From: Buttiauxella sp049686335
Lineage (GTDB): Bacteria; Pseudomonadota; Gammaproteobacteria; Enterobacterales; Enterobacteriaceae
Assembly (NCBI RefSeq): GCF_049686335.1
Contig: NZ_JBAVHX010000008.1
Span: forward strand, 248,001-312,000
Length of the DNA stretch: 64,000 bases
Reading direction: 5' to 3'
Numbering within the stretch: position 1 is the first letter of the stretch; every line of letters begins with the position of its first letter. The position numbers were made by a program, and so were the translations under genes. The notes below the pieces were generated by a model. It had not been told where the DNA came from, ran no database searches, and saw only the letters and a program-made list of their open reading frames with translations. Below, in pieces: positions 25,606 to 34,152 of the stretch.

Positions 25606-26736
25606 ATGAGCGCGGGAAGCCCAACTTTTACTTTACGCCGTATTGCAGCTTTATCGTTGGTGAGCCTGTGGTTAGCAGGATGCACCAGCAATGACACTCA
25701 GGCACCTATCAGTTCGGTAGGCGGTAACGGCAATGCCAGCAGCAGTTCTTCAGGTGGCATGCTGGTGACTCCTCCACCGAAAATGTCCACCCAAAGCCAG
25801 ACTCCACAAATTCAGCCGGTGCAACAGCAGCCGACAATTCAGCCAATGCAAACGCAGCCGGTGGTTTCCGAACCGGTACAGACTGAAAATGGGCGCATCG
25901 TCTATAACCGCAAATATGGCGCTATTCCTAAAGGTAGCTATACCGGCGGCAGCACTTACACCGTTAAACGCGGTGATACTCTTTTCTATATTGCGTGGAT
26001 AACCGGGAACGACTTCCGTGACTTAGCCCAACGCAACAATATCCCCGAGCCGTATGGCTTGAACGTCGGTCAAACTCTGCAAATTAGTAATGCATCTGGC
26101 ACGCCAATCACCGGTGAAAACGCCGTGACTGCGGCCGATGCCAGCGCGCAAGGCGTCACGCCTGGCGCTGCGCAAAAAACCGCCGTGGTGGTTGCTTCTA
26201 AACCGGTAATTACGTATTCTGAGGATTCAGGTGAACAGAGTGCTAACAAAATGTTGCCGAATAATAAGGGTACTGCGACAACTGTCACAGCACCGGTTAC
26301 GGCACCTGTGGTTAGCTCTACTACTACTGTACCAACTGCCAGCAGTACGTCCGATAGTGCGCCAATTTCAACCTGGCGCTGGCCGACTGAAGGCAAGGTT
26401 ATTGAGAACTTCTCTGCTACCGAAGGTGGCAATAAAGGGATCGATATCGCAGGCAGCAAAGGCCAGGCTGTTGTTGCTACCGCCTCTGGGCGAGTGGTGT
26501 ATGCCGGTAACGCGCTGCGTGGTTACGGTAATTTAATCATCATCAAACACAATGATGATTACCTGAGTGCCTACGCCCATAACGATACAATGCTGGTCCG
26601 GGAACAAGAAGAAATCAAGGCGGGGCAAAAGATAGCTACCATGGGTAGTACCGGAACCAGTTCAACACGTTTACATTTTGAAATTCGTTACAAGGGGAAA
26701 TCCGTAAACCCGCTGCGTTATTTACCGCAGCGATAG
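25606..26736 (+). CDS. nlpD: Murein hydrolase activator NlpD (lipoprotein)
   Basis: Outer-membrane lipoprotein that activates the amidase AmiC during daughter-cell separation. 376 residues. Lipobox LAGC with the lipid-bearing Cys at 26. A Gln/Pro-rich linker follows, then a LysM domain at about 122-166 (YTVKRGDTLFYIAW) and a degenerate M23 (LytM) domain at the C-terminus (GNLIIIKHNDDYLSAYAHND, RLHFEIRYKGKSVNPLRYL) lacking a full zinc set. In E. coli the main rpoS promoter lies within this gene, and its last 50 bases form one strand of the rpoS leader structure; both sequences are well conserved here. Confidence 0.95.
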   Translation: MSAGSPTFTLRRIAALSLVSLWLAGCTSNDTQAPISSVGGNGNASSSSSGGMLVTPPPKMSTQSQTPQIQPVQQQPTIQPMQTQPVVSEPVQTENGRIVYNRKYGAIPKGSYTGGSTYTVKRGDTLFYIAWITGNDFRDLAQRNNIPEPYGLNVGQTLQISNASGTPITGENAVTAADASAQGVTPGAAQKTAVVVASKPVITYSEDSGEQSANKMLPNNKGTATTVTAPVTAPVVSSTTTVPTASSTSDSAPISTWRWPTEGKVIENFSATEGGNKGIDIAGSKGQAVVATASGRVVYAGNALRGYGNLIIIKHNDDYLSAYAHNDTMLVREQEEIKAGQKIATMGSTGTSSTRLHFEIRYKGKSVNPLRYLPQR

Positions 26737-26915
26737 GCCGGCAAAGTACTTTATATGCACAAAGTCGTTAAGTGATATCAAGGCGGCAACTGAGTGAAAC
26801 CCCAAGAGCCTACTTAAGTAAGTGACTGGGGTGAATGAAGGCAACCAACGCAGATACCGCTTAAAGAACGAAGTGCAAGGTGCTTTGCCCAGGGATCACG
26901 GGTAGGAGCCACCTT
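26690..26915 (+). promoter_or_regulatory. rpoS mRNA leader with sRNA-responsive arms
   Basis: In E. coli the rpoS start is masked by pairing with an upstream strand, which DsrA, RprA and ArcZ release. The upstream strand is conserved at 26690-26710, the small hairpin CGCTGCG/CGCAGCG at 26711-26732, and the ribosome-site strand at 26891-26915. The distance between the arms is about 115 bases longer than my recollection of E. coli, because a dispersed repeat sits between them. Confidence 0.65.
26780..26848 (-). repeat. 69-bp dispersed repeat, copy in the rpoS leader
   Basis: The reverse complement of this segment aligns without gaps to 47400-47468 at 54 of 69 positions. The core CCCCAGTCACTTACT…AAGTA…GGGG is itself an inverted repeat (CCCC/GGGG, ACTTA/TAAGT) and can fold. 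Family unknown to me by name; similar sequences occur near other enterobacterial genes. Confidence 0.8.
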
Positions 26916-27908
26916 ATGAGTCAGAATACGCTGAAAGTTAACGAGTTAAATGAAGACGCGGAATATGATGAGAATGGAGTTGAGGTCTTTGACGAGAAAG
27001 CCCTCGTAGAAGAGGAACCCAGTGATAACGACATAGCCGAAGAGGAGTTGTTGTCACAGGGTGCCACGCAGCGTGTGCTTGACGCGACTCAGCTTTATCT
27101 TGGGGAGATTGGTTATTCCCCACTTTTAACAGCCGAAGAAGAAGTGTATTTTGCCCGCCGCGCACTGCGTGGTGATATCGCTTCCCGCCGCCGCATGATC
27201 GAAAGTAACTTGCGTCTGGTGGTAAAGATTGCCCGTCGTTATAGCAATCGTGGTCTGGCTTTGCTGGACTTGATTGAAGAGGGGAATCTTGGGCTAATTC
27301 GTGCTGTTGAGAAGTTTGACCCAGAACGTGGGTTCCGTTTTTCAACATACGCAACTTGGTGGATTCGTCAGACCATCGAACGGGCAATCATGAACCAAAC
27401 CCGTACGATTCGTTTGCCGATTCATATCGTGAAAGAGCTTAACGTTTATCTGCGAACTGCGCGTGAACTCTCCCATAAGCTCGACCATGAGCCGAGTGCG
27501 GAAGAGATTGCCGAGCAACTGGATAAACCGGTTGATGATGTTAGCCGTATGCTGCGTCTCAACGAGCGCATTACCTCAGTTGACACCCCATTGGGTGGCG
27601 ACTCTGAAAAAGCGCTGCTGGATATTCTGGCTGACGAAAAAGACAACGGCCCGGAAGACACCACGCAAGACGACGATATGAAACAAAGTATCGTTAAGTG
27701 GTTGTTTGAACTGAACGCAAAACAGCGTGAAGTGCTGGCTCGTCGTTTTGGTCTGTTAGGCTATGAAGCTGCAACACTGGAAGATGTAGGTCGCGAAATC
27801 GGCCTGACTCGTGAACGTGTTCGTCAGATTCAGGTTGAAGGTCTACGTCGTCTGCGTGAAATTTTGCAGACCCAAGGGCTGAATATCGAAGCTTTGTTCC
27901 GCGAGTAA
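26916..27908 (+). CDS. rpoS: RNA polymerase sigma factor RpoS
   Basis: Sigma-38, master regulator of stationary-phase and general stress genes. 330 residues from the ATG at 26916 (MSQNTLKV), with the ribosome site TAGGAGCC. Region 1.2/2 (YLGEIGYSPLLTAEEEVYFARR, then RFSTYATWWIRQTIERAI, the -10 element reader), region 3 (LPIHIVKELNVYLRTAREL, where ClpXP/RssB act in E. coli), region 4.2 helix-turn-helix (LEDVGREIGLTRERVRQIQ). The frame is intact; rpoS is often mutated in laboratory strains, but not here. Followed by a strong terminator and mutS. Confidence 0.98.
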   Translation: MSQNTLKVNELNEDAEYDENGVEVFDEKALVEEEPSDNDIAEEELLSQGATQRVLDATQLYLGEIGYSPLLTAEEEVYFARRALRGDIASRRRMIESNLRLVVKIARRYSNRGLALLDLIEEGNLGLIRAVEKFDPERGFRFSTYATWWIRQTIERAIMNQTRTIRLPIHIVKELNVYLRTARELSHKLDHEPSAEEIAEQLDKPVDDVSRMLRLNERITSVDTPLGGDSEKALLDILADEKDNGPEDTTQDDDMKQSIVKWLFELNAKQREVLARRFGLLGYEAATLEDVGREIGLTRERVRQIQVEGLRRLREILQTQGLNIEALFRE

Positions 27909-27937
27909 ATGTTTCGCGAGTAATCGACTCTTCAAAT

Positions 27938-27969
27938 AAAAAAGCGGTGACCCAGGTCACCGCTTTTTT
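27938..27969 (+). terminator. rpoS terminator
   Basis: Fifteen-base stem including AAAAAAGCGGTGACC and its complement with a two-base apex, ending in T. Symmetric A and T tracts make it work for both rpoS and the convergent mutS. Confidence 0.94.
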
Positions 27970-27982
27970 TGTGTTCGTGCTT

Positions 27983-28017
27983 TTCTCCTTCTGCTGGAGG
28001 AGAAGGTCGGGATGAGG
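27983..28017. repeat. Palindromic repeat element between rpoS and mutS
   Basis: 35 bases, 32 of 35 identical to 58611-58645, the right end of the array behind proX. Central hairpin CTCCTTCT…AGGAGAAGG. Single-copy form of that element. Confidence 0.75.
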
Positions 28018-28035
28018 TCGACCCAGCGCCGAAAA

Positions 28036-30597
28036 CTAGACCAAACTCTTCAAACGATATATCCACTCCAGCGCCTGACGTGGCGACAGCGAATCGGGAT
28101 CTAACGCTTCCAGTGCTTCTACTGCAGGAGAGGTTTCCTCCGCAACTGACAGCAGCGACATCTGCGTACCATCGACCTGAGTAGCCGCTGTATTGTTAGA
28201 CAATGTCTCAAGCTCACGTAGTTTCTGACGCGCACGTTTAATCACCTCTTTTGGCACACCCGCCAGCGCCGCTACTGCCAGGCCGTAACTTTTGCTCGCG
28301 GCACCGTCTTGCACGCTGTGCATAAATGCGATGGTGTCACCGTGTTCGATGGCATCCAGATGCACATTCGCGACGCCTTCCATTTTTTCTGGAAGGGTGG
28401 TCAGCTCAAAATAGTGGGTGGCAAACAGCGTCAGCGCTTTGATGCGATTTGCCAGGCTTTCGGCACACGCCCAGGCCAGCGACAACCCATCGTAAGTTGA
28501 TGTGCCACGGCCAATTTCATCCATTAACACCAGGCTATTTTCCGTAGCGTTATGCAGAATATTTGCCGTTTCGGTCATCTCCACCATGAACGTTGAACGC
28601 CCGGAAGCCAGGTCATCTGCCGCACCCACGCGGGTGAAGATACGGTCGATTGGGCCGATTTCAGCCTGCTGCGCGGGAACAAAACTGCCGATGTAAGCCA
28701 ACAGGACTATAAGCGCGGACTGGCGCATATAGGTACTTTTACCGCCCATGTTCGGCCCGGTAATAATCAACATACGTCGTTGAGGTGCAAGGCTTAACGG
28801 GTTAGCGATAAACGGTTCGCTAAGCACTTGCTCCACAACCGGATGACGACCCCCAACGACCTTGATGCCAGCTTTATCTGTTAATTGTGGGCAAGTGTAA
28901 TTCAGGCTGTAAGCCCGTTCCGCAAGGTTCACCAGCACATCGAGTTCTGCAAGGGTGGTGGCACTTTGCTGCAATGCTTCGAGATGCGGTAACAGCGCGT
29001 CGAACAGTTGATCGTAGAGCTGTTTTTCCAGCGCCAGCGCTTTCCCTTTTGAGGTCAGTACTTTGTCTTCGTACTCTTTCAGTTCGGGAATGATATAGCG
29101 CTCGGCGTTTTTCAGCGTCTGGCGACGAACATAGTGGATCGGTGCATGATGGCTTTGGCTGCGGCTAATTTGGATGTAATAACCATGCACGCCATTGAAT
29201 CCGACCTTCAGCGTATCCAGACCGAGTTTTTCACGCTCACGTATTTCCAGTCGGTCGAGATAATCCGTTGCGCCATCAGCCAGCGCTCGCCATTCGTCTA
29301 ACTCTTCGTTATAGCCAGGCGCGATGACGCCGCCATCACGGACCAGCACAGGCGGTGTTTCCACCACGGCGCGTTCCAGAAGCTCACGCAACTCAGTGAA
29401 CTCACCCATGTTTTCACGCAGCGTCTGGACATATTCGGTGGGGACATCGCTCAGCAGTTCGCGCAGTTCAGGGAGATGCTGGAAGGCATAGCGCATTCGC
29501 GCTAAATCACGTGGACGAGCGGTACGCAAGGCCAGGCGCGCCAGAATACGTTCCAGGTCGCCCACCTGACGCAACACCGGTTGGATTTCAGCAGTTCTGT
29601 CTTGTAACGCGGCAATGGTCTGCTGGCGTTTTTGTAGGACATCGACATTGCGGATTGGCATATGCAGCCAGCGTTTCAGCATGCGGCTGCCCATCGGCGT
29701 CACCGTACAATCCAGCACAGAAGCCAGCGTATTTTCAAAGCCGCCAGACAGGTTCTGGGTAATTTCCAGATTACGTCGCGTTGCCGCATCCATAATGATG
29801 CTGTCTTGCTGGCGATCCATGGTAACGGAGCGAATATGTGGCAGTGATGTGCGCTGTGTATCTTTAACGTATTGCAGTAAGCAACCGGCTGCGCACAACG
29901 CATGATGGGCGTTTTCGACACCAAAACCGGTCAGGTCACGGGTACCAAACTGCATGTTCAACTGCTGGCGAGCGGTTGAGATTTCAAATTCCCACAGCGG
30001 GCGACGACGCAGGCCTCGACGACCTTCGATTAAACGTGTTTCCGCAAAATCTTCTGCATACAGTAGTTCTGCAGGATTGGTGCGTTGAAGCTCAGCCGCC
30101 ATCGTTTCGAAATCTTCTGGCTCTGACAGACGGAACCGACCCGAACTAATATCGAGCGTGGCGTAGCCAAAACCTTTGCCCTCTTGCCAGATTGCCGCCA
30201 GCAAGTTGTCCTGACGTTCCTGCAACAGTGCTTCATCGCTAATGGTACCGGGTGTAACGATGCGCACAACTTTGCGCTCAACCGGCCCTTTGCTGGTGGC
30301 CGGATCGCCAATCTGTTCGCAGATAGCAGCCGATTCACCGAGGTTCACAAGCTTAGCTAAATAGTTTTCGACGGCATGATGCGGCACGCCTGCCATGGGA
30401 ATCGGTTCACCAGCGGATGCGCCACGCTTGGTCAGGGAAATGTCGAGCAGTTGCGACGCGCGTTTCGCATCGTCATAAAATAGCTCGTAAAAGTCACCCA
30501 TCCGATAGAACAGCAGGATCTCAGGATGCTGCGCTTTCAGGCGCAGGTACTGCTGCATCATGGGGGTGTGGCTGTCGAGGTTTTCAGTAGTAGTCAT
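28036..30597 (-). CDS. mutS: DNA mismatch repair protein MutS
   Basis: Recognises mismatches and starts MutHLS repair. 853 residues, the E. coli length. Mismatch-wedge motif F36-Y-E38 in YRMGDFYELF; ATPase Walker A GPNMGGKST near residue 615; LVLMDEIGRGTSTYDG Walker B; C-terminal tetramer segment. Its 3' end lies 127 bases from rpoS without the variable gene block found in E. coli. The frame is intact, so no mutator phenotype is expected from this gene. Confidence 0.97.
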   Translation of the reverse strand: MTTTENLDSHTPMMQQYLRLKAQHPEILLFYRMGDFYELFYDDAKRASQLLDISLTKRGASAGEPIPMAGVPHHAVENYLAKLVNLGESAAICEQIGDPATSKGPVERKVVRIVTPGTISDEALLQERQDNLLAAIWQEGKGFGYATLDISSGRFRLSEPEDFETMAAELQRTNPAELLYAEDFAETRLIEGRRGLRRRPLWEFEISTARQQLNMQFGTRDLTGFGVENAHHALCAAGCLLQYVKDTQRTSLPHIRSVTMDRQQDSIIMDAATRRNLEITQNLSGGFENTLASVLDCTVTPMGSRMLKRWLHMPIRNVDVLQKRQQTIAALQDRTAEIQPVLRQVGDLERILARLALRTARPRDLARMRYAFQHLPELRELLSDVPTEYVQTLRENMGEFTELRELLERAVVETPPVLVRDGGVIAPGYNEELDEWRALADGATDYLDRLEIREREKLGLDTLKVGFNGVHGYYIQISRSQSHHAPIHYVRRQTLKNAERYIIPELKEYEDKVLTSKGKALALEKQLYDQLFDALLPHLEALQQSATTLAELDVLVNLAERAYSLNYTCPQLTDKAGIKVVGGRHPVVEQVLSEPFIANPLSLAPQRRMLIITGPNMGGKSTYMRQSALIVLLAYIGSFVPAQQAEIGPIDRIFTRVGAADDLASGRSTFMVEMTETANILHNATENSLVLMDEIGRGTSTYDGLSLAWACAESLANRIKALTLFATHYFELTTLPEKMEGVANVHLDAIEHGDTIAFMHSVQDGAASKSYGLAVAALAGVPKEVIKRARQKLRELETLSNNTAATQVDGTQMSLLSVAEETSPAVEALEALDPDSLSPRQALEWIYRLKSLV

Positions 30598-30621
30598 TTG
30601 ATTTTATTAACCAACTTCACG

Positions 30622-30662
30622 ATAAAATGAAGAAACGATCCTGAACGTCCTGCTCAGGATCG
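30622..30662 (-). terminator. Terminator of the srl operon
   Basis: Stem CGATCCTGA/TCAGGATCG (30636-30644 with 30654-30662), followed on the minus strand by TTTCTTCATTTT. It follows gutQ and precedes mutS on the same strand. Confidence 0.8.
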
Positions 30663-30744
30663 AGAATGGGGCAAAGCGTATCACAATGAGAGAGGGGGTT
30701 AACATCTTATCGAAAAGGTTACGAGCCGGATCGAAAACTCGCGT

Positions 30745-31710
30745 TTACATAATCCCAGCCTGGTGGAAATCGTGCAGGTTAATCGCGCCAACCAGTTGAC
30801 CGGTTTCATCGACGACGGGTGCCGCACTGATGCGTTTTTTCATGAGTATTTCTTTGGCCTCAGCCGCTCGCATTTCGGTCTGGAGTACGGAACATTGAGT
30901 GGTCATGGCATCACAAATGCCCGCTTCAAGTTTACCGCCTCCCACCAGCCAACGACGTAGATCGCCATCAGTGAACACGCCCACAACCTGATGATGAGTG
31001 TTGGTCACGCACACCAGGCCAAGCCCTGTGCGGCTCAGTTCGAGTAAGGCATCCATGACTGTTGCTGTGTCCGCGACAGCCGGAAGCTGTTCCTCTGTGC
31101 GCATCAGGTGATGCACGCGGTTTAACAAGCGCGCGCCCAAAGCCCCAGCGGGATGGGAGCGAGCGAAGTCTTCTTCATTAAAGCCACGCTCCTGCATAAC
31201 CGCCATGGCGAGTGCATCACCCATCATGAGTGTATTCACCGCGCTGGATGTTGGGGCCAGGCGCATAGGGCAAGCTTCGCGTTCAACAGAGATGTCGAGT
31301 ATAGCGAGTGCAGCTTTGGCGAGCGGGGAGTCGGGTTTACCCGTAATGGCAATCAAGGTGACTGCTTTTTCCTGAAGGCGCGGGATGATTAAGTCCAGTT
31401 CTTTGGCCGTGCCAGAATAGGAGATAAACAGCATGATATCCCGGCTCTCAATCATCCCTAAATCGCCATGAAGGGCTTCCGCAGGATGAACGAAGAAAGC
31501 AGGGGTGCCAGTGCTGGCAAGCGTTGCGGCAATTTTTTTACCAATATGCCCTGATTTACCCATACCTGAAACAATCACTTTGCCTTCACAGGCAAGCATT
31601 GCACGGGCTGCACTCACGAATGGTTCGCCCAGCCTGTCGGCTAAACGGCTGGCTTCATAGAGTTCTAATTCCAGCGTTTCGCGCGCGATGCGTATCATTC
31701 TTTCAGTCAT
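30745..31710 (-). CDS. gutQ: D-arabinose 5-phosphate isomerase GutQ
   Basis: Interconverts ribulose 5-phosphate and arabinose 5-phosphate. 321 residues: N-terminal SIS sugar-isomerase domain (IVSGMGKSGHIGKKIAATLASTGTPAFFVHPAEALHGDLG) and two C-terminal CBS domains. Last gene of the sorbitol operon; its start overlaps the end of srlR by eight bases. The KdsD paralogue is expected elsewhere in the genome. Confidence 0.94.
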   Translation of the reverse strand: MTERMIRIARETLELELYEASRLADRLGEPFVSAARAMLACEGKVIVSGMGKSGHIGKKIAATLASTGTPAFFVHPAEALHGDLGMIESRDIMLFISYSGTAKELDLIIPRLQEKAVTLIAITGKPDSPLAKAALAILDISVEREACPMRLAPTSSAVNTLMMGDALAMAVMQERGFNEEDFARSHPAGALGARLLNRVHHLMRTEEQLPAVADTATVMDALLELSRTGLGLVCVTNTHHQVVGVFTDGDLRRWLVGGGKLEAGICDAMTTQCSVLQTEMRAAEAKEILMKKRISAAPVVDETGQLVGAINLHDFHQAGIM

Positions 31711-32476
31711 GTTTTTCCTCCGTGATAATCACGTTGATTCCCTTATCCTGCAACGCCGTCAAAAACGCCTCGCTGATGCCGCTGTCGGTAATGATGGTGT
31801 GGACGCTGTCCAGCCCACAAACAATGTTCGGGCTCTTGCGGCCAAATTTAGACGAGTCAGCCATCAGGATCACCTGACGCGCTGCATTGCACATCGCTTT
31901 GCTGACGGTATACACCTCATTAAATGTGGTGACACCGGCATTCAGATCGATGCCATCGGTGCCCATAAACAGTTTATCGAAGCTGAATTGTTCAAAAGCG
32001 GTTTCGGCCAGCTGACCATGAAAAGAGGCTGATTTTTTACGGAAGGTGCCGCCTGGCATCAGGATTGTTTGCTCGTTATCCAGTTCTGAAAGCGCATTCA
32101 CAATATGAAGGCTGTTGGTCATGACGGTGATGTTATTAAAGCGCTGTAAGAGGGGAACCATTTGCAGCACCGTGCTCCCGGCATCCAGAATAATCGAATC
32201 ACCATCATGGATGAACGTGACTGCCACATCTGCGATTTGTTGTTTTTTATGGGTATTGATCAACGTCTTGTGGTCGATAGGCGGATCGGGTTCATCCTTG
32301 TTGAGCACTACGCCACCATAGGTACGGATAACCGTGCCTGCATTTTCCAATAGCACCAGATCTTTACGGATAGTCGTACCCGTGGTGGCAAAATATTGCG
32401 CGAGATCGTCAACGGAACTTTTTCCTTGTTTTTGCAGATACTCCAGGATTGCGGCCTGCCGCTGGCGTGGTTTCAT
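31703..32476 (-). CDS. srlR: Sorbitol operon repressor (DeoR family)
   Basis: DeoR-type repressor of the srl operon, 257 residues. N-terminal helix-turn-helix (ILEYLQKQGKSSVDDLAQYFATTGTTIRKDLVLLENAG) and a sugar-phosphate-binding domain with the DAGST motif near residue 96. It is the sixth gene of the operon it controls, with GutM as the counteracting activator in E. coli. Confidence 0.94.
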   Translation of the reverse strand: MKPRQRQAAILEYLQKQGKSSVDDLAQYFATTGTTIRKDLVLLENAGTVIRTYGGVVLNKDEPDPPIDHKTLINTHKKQQIADVAVTFIHDGDSIILDAGSTVLQMVPLLQRFNNITVMTNSLHIVNALSELDNEQTILMPGGTFRKKSASFHGQLAETAFEQFSFDKLFMGTDGIDLNAGVTTFNEVYTVSKAMCNAARQVILMADSSKFGRKSPNIVCGLDSVHTIITDSGISEAFLTALQDKGINVIITEEKHD

Positions 32477-32544
32477 AAGCTCTTATTACCTTGCGCTAAT
32501 TTTTAGTTTGATAATTTCGCAAGCAATAAGCGTTCGAAACGAAA

Positions 32545-32904
32545 TTATCCATGTTTCACTTTAATCGCTAATGATAGAGCATTCTGACAGTTCCGATCAT
32601 GGGGGAAGATCACATCAGGTTGTAATTCCTTTCGGTTCATCCCATGTATTTGTGACAAAGGTATGGGTCTGGCAAATATAGTGATCCCTTTCATCATTAA
32701 ACTGTCGCAGATGTTTTGATGTTCATCGAATGCCAGCGCAATAACCACGCGAGGCCTGAAGCGCGCCCCCGAGCGCCCGATACCCACGGCTCCTTTCTGG
32801 CATAACTTTTCAAACGCGCGATTGAAATGGCGTATTTGCCAGCCGCCCAGGACAAGTTGGCTTAGCCAGGCGATAACCGCGATGGCGATAAGTGCATTGA
32901 TCAT
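32545..32904 (-). CDS. gutM: Sorbitol operon activator GutM
   Basis: Activator of the sorbitol operon in E. coli; biochemical mechanism unclear. 119 residues from the ATG at 32904 (MINALIAIAVIAWLSQLVLGGWQ), which matches the E. coli start region; longer in-frame starts run into the srlD–gutM hairpin and were rejected. Hydrophobic N-terminus of about 20 residues, conserved end DVIFPHDRNCQNALSLAIKVK. Confidence 0.92.
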   Translation of the reverse strand: MINALIAIAVIAWLSQLVLGGWQIRHFNRAFEKLCQKGAVGIGRSGARFRPRVVIALAFDEHQNICDSLMMKGITIFARPIPLSQIHGMNRKELQPDVIFPHDRNCQNALSLAIKVKHG

Positions 32905-32922
32905 TTTTTCTCTCTTTAGCGT

Positions 32923-32959
32923 GCTGGATAGCGCGTATGCTGCGATACGGCTATCCAGC
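32923..32959. other. Long hairpin between srlD and gutM
   Basis: Ten-base perfect arms GCTGGATAGC and GCTATCCAGC with an additional inner CGTAT/ATACG stem. No T tract. Probably stabilises the srlAEBD mRNA or separates it from the regulator part of the transcript. Confidence 0.65.
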
Positions 32960-32981
32960 CGTGGTGTTAAAACATCAACTG

Positions 32982-33761
32982 TTAAAACATCACCTGGCCG
33001 CCGGTAATGTTGATAGATTGCCCGGTGCAGTACGATGCTTTTTCGCTGGCATAAAACAGCAGGGTATTCAGTACATCCTGATAGTCGCAACCGCGCTTGA
33101 GCGGGACTTTATCAATGTAATATTGCTCGACTTCATCTGCCGCAATGCCCAGTTTCTCGGCATATTGTGGCAGTAATGACTGAAACATTGGCGATTTCAA
33201 AAGGTTGCCAAGCATCAGGGCATGAACGGTGATGCCATATTCAGCTAAATCCAACGCCAGTGATTGTGTCAGCCCTACGCCGCCAAATTTTGCCGCGCTA
33301 TAGCCGGAGTTATGCTTACTGCCCACTTTCCCGGATTTTGAGTTGATCTGGATAATGCGGCCATGAATGCCATCGCGAATCATCAGTGCTGAAAACGCTT
33401 TGGCACACAGAAAATAGCCCACCAGATTGACTTGCAACGAGCGGTCAAAATCACCCAGCGCGAAATCACCAATAAATGCGGCTTTGGCAATTCCGGCGCT
33501 ATACACCAGTAAATTAACCTGACCGAAAATCTCATCTACTCCGTTTGCCAGTGCAGTTACGCTCTGTTCGCTGGTGGCATCCGCACCAAACCCCCAGGCC
33601 ATGCCGGTACCGTACTGGTCGTTAATTTCCTGCGCGACACGGGCAGCTTTCTCGCTTTGGATATCCACCACGGCAATTTTGTAACCTTCCTTCGCAAGCC
33701 CATGGGCGAGAAATGCTCCGAGGGTTTGTCCTCCCCCAATGACAACGGCAACTTGGTTCAT
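32982..33761 (-). CDS. srlD: Sorbitol-6-phosphate 2-dehydrogenase
   Basis: Oxidises sorbitol 6-phosphate to fructose 6-phosphate with NAD. 259 residues, SDR family: VIGGGQTLGAFLA cofactor loop at residue 7, YSAGIAKAAF near 88, Ser in INSKSG and YSAAK catalytic pair near 155, C-terminal TGQSINITGGQVMF. Follows srlB in the sorbitol operon. Confidence 0.96.
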   Translation of the reverse strand: MNQVAVVIGGGQTLGAFLAHGLAKEGYKIAVVDIQSEKAARVAQEINDQYGTGMAWGFGADATSEQSVTALANGVDEIFGQVNLLVYSAGIAKAAFIGDFALGDFDRSLQVNLVGYFLCAKAFSALMIRDGIHGRIIQINSKSGKVGSKHNSGYSAAKFGGVGLTQSLALDLAEYGITVHALMLGNLLKSPMFQSLLPQYAEKLGIAADEVEQYYIDKVPLKRGCDYQDVLNTLLFYASEKASYCTGQSINITGGQVMF

Positions 33762-33781
33762 GCTCTACTCCTTTAATGTAT

Positions 33782-34144
33782 TTAGGCTAAAAACTTCAAC
33801 TGGCAGCCGGTTTCAATATTCTGTGGTAGCGGCCCGTTAACATGGACGTTTCCCGGGTATTCGGCCTGCGCTTCGCCGTCGAAACGCAGGGTGATATGTC
33901 CCAGTTCCTGTAAGTTCTGTTGGGCGACATTGCCAACCGCGGTGACATCGTAATGTTGCCCGTTCAGCTCAAAACTGATGCCGGCTTCAAGCGTGCCGTT
34001 CAATGCGCCGTGGCAGTGAATAAAACAGAAATCCTGAATATCTGCGGGAGCGCCTTCCCGAAAAGTGATCAGCATGTTGTCCTCCAGCGCGTCGCGAGCG
34101 GACTGGCCGATATACGTGATGGTCGTTTGATAGATAGTTCGCAT
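33782..34144 (-). CDS. srlB: PTS sorbitol-specific EIIA component
   Basis: Phosphocarrier of the glucitol/sorbitol phosphotransferase system. 120 residues, three shorter than E. coli SrlB at the C-terminus. The phosphorylated histidine is in FCFIHCHGAL near residue 43. Lies eight bases after srlE. Confidence 0.95.
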   Translation of the reverse strand: MRTIYQTTITYIGQSARDALEDNMLITFREGAPADIQDFCFIHCHGALNGTLEAGISFELNGQHYDVTAVGNVAQQNLQELGHITLRFDGEAQAEYPGNVHVNGPLPQNIETGCQLKFLA

Positions 34145-34152
34145 AACTCACC

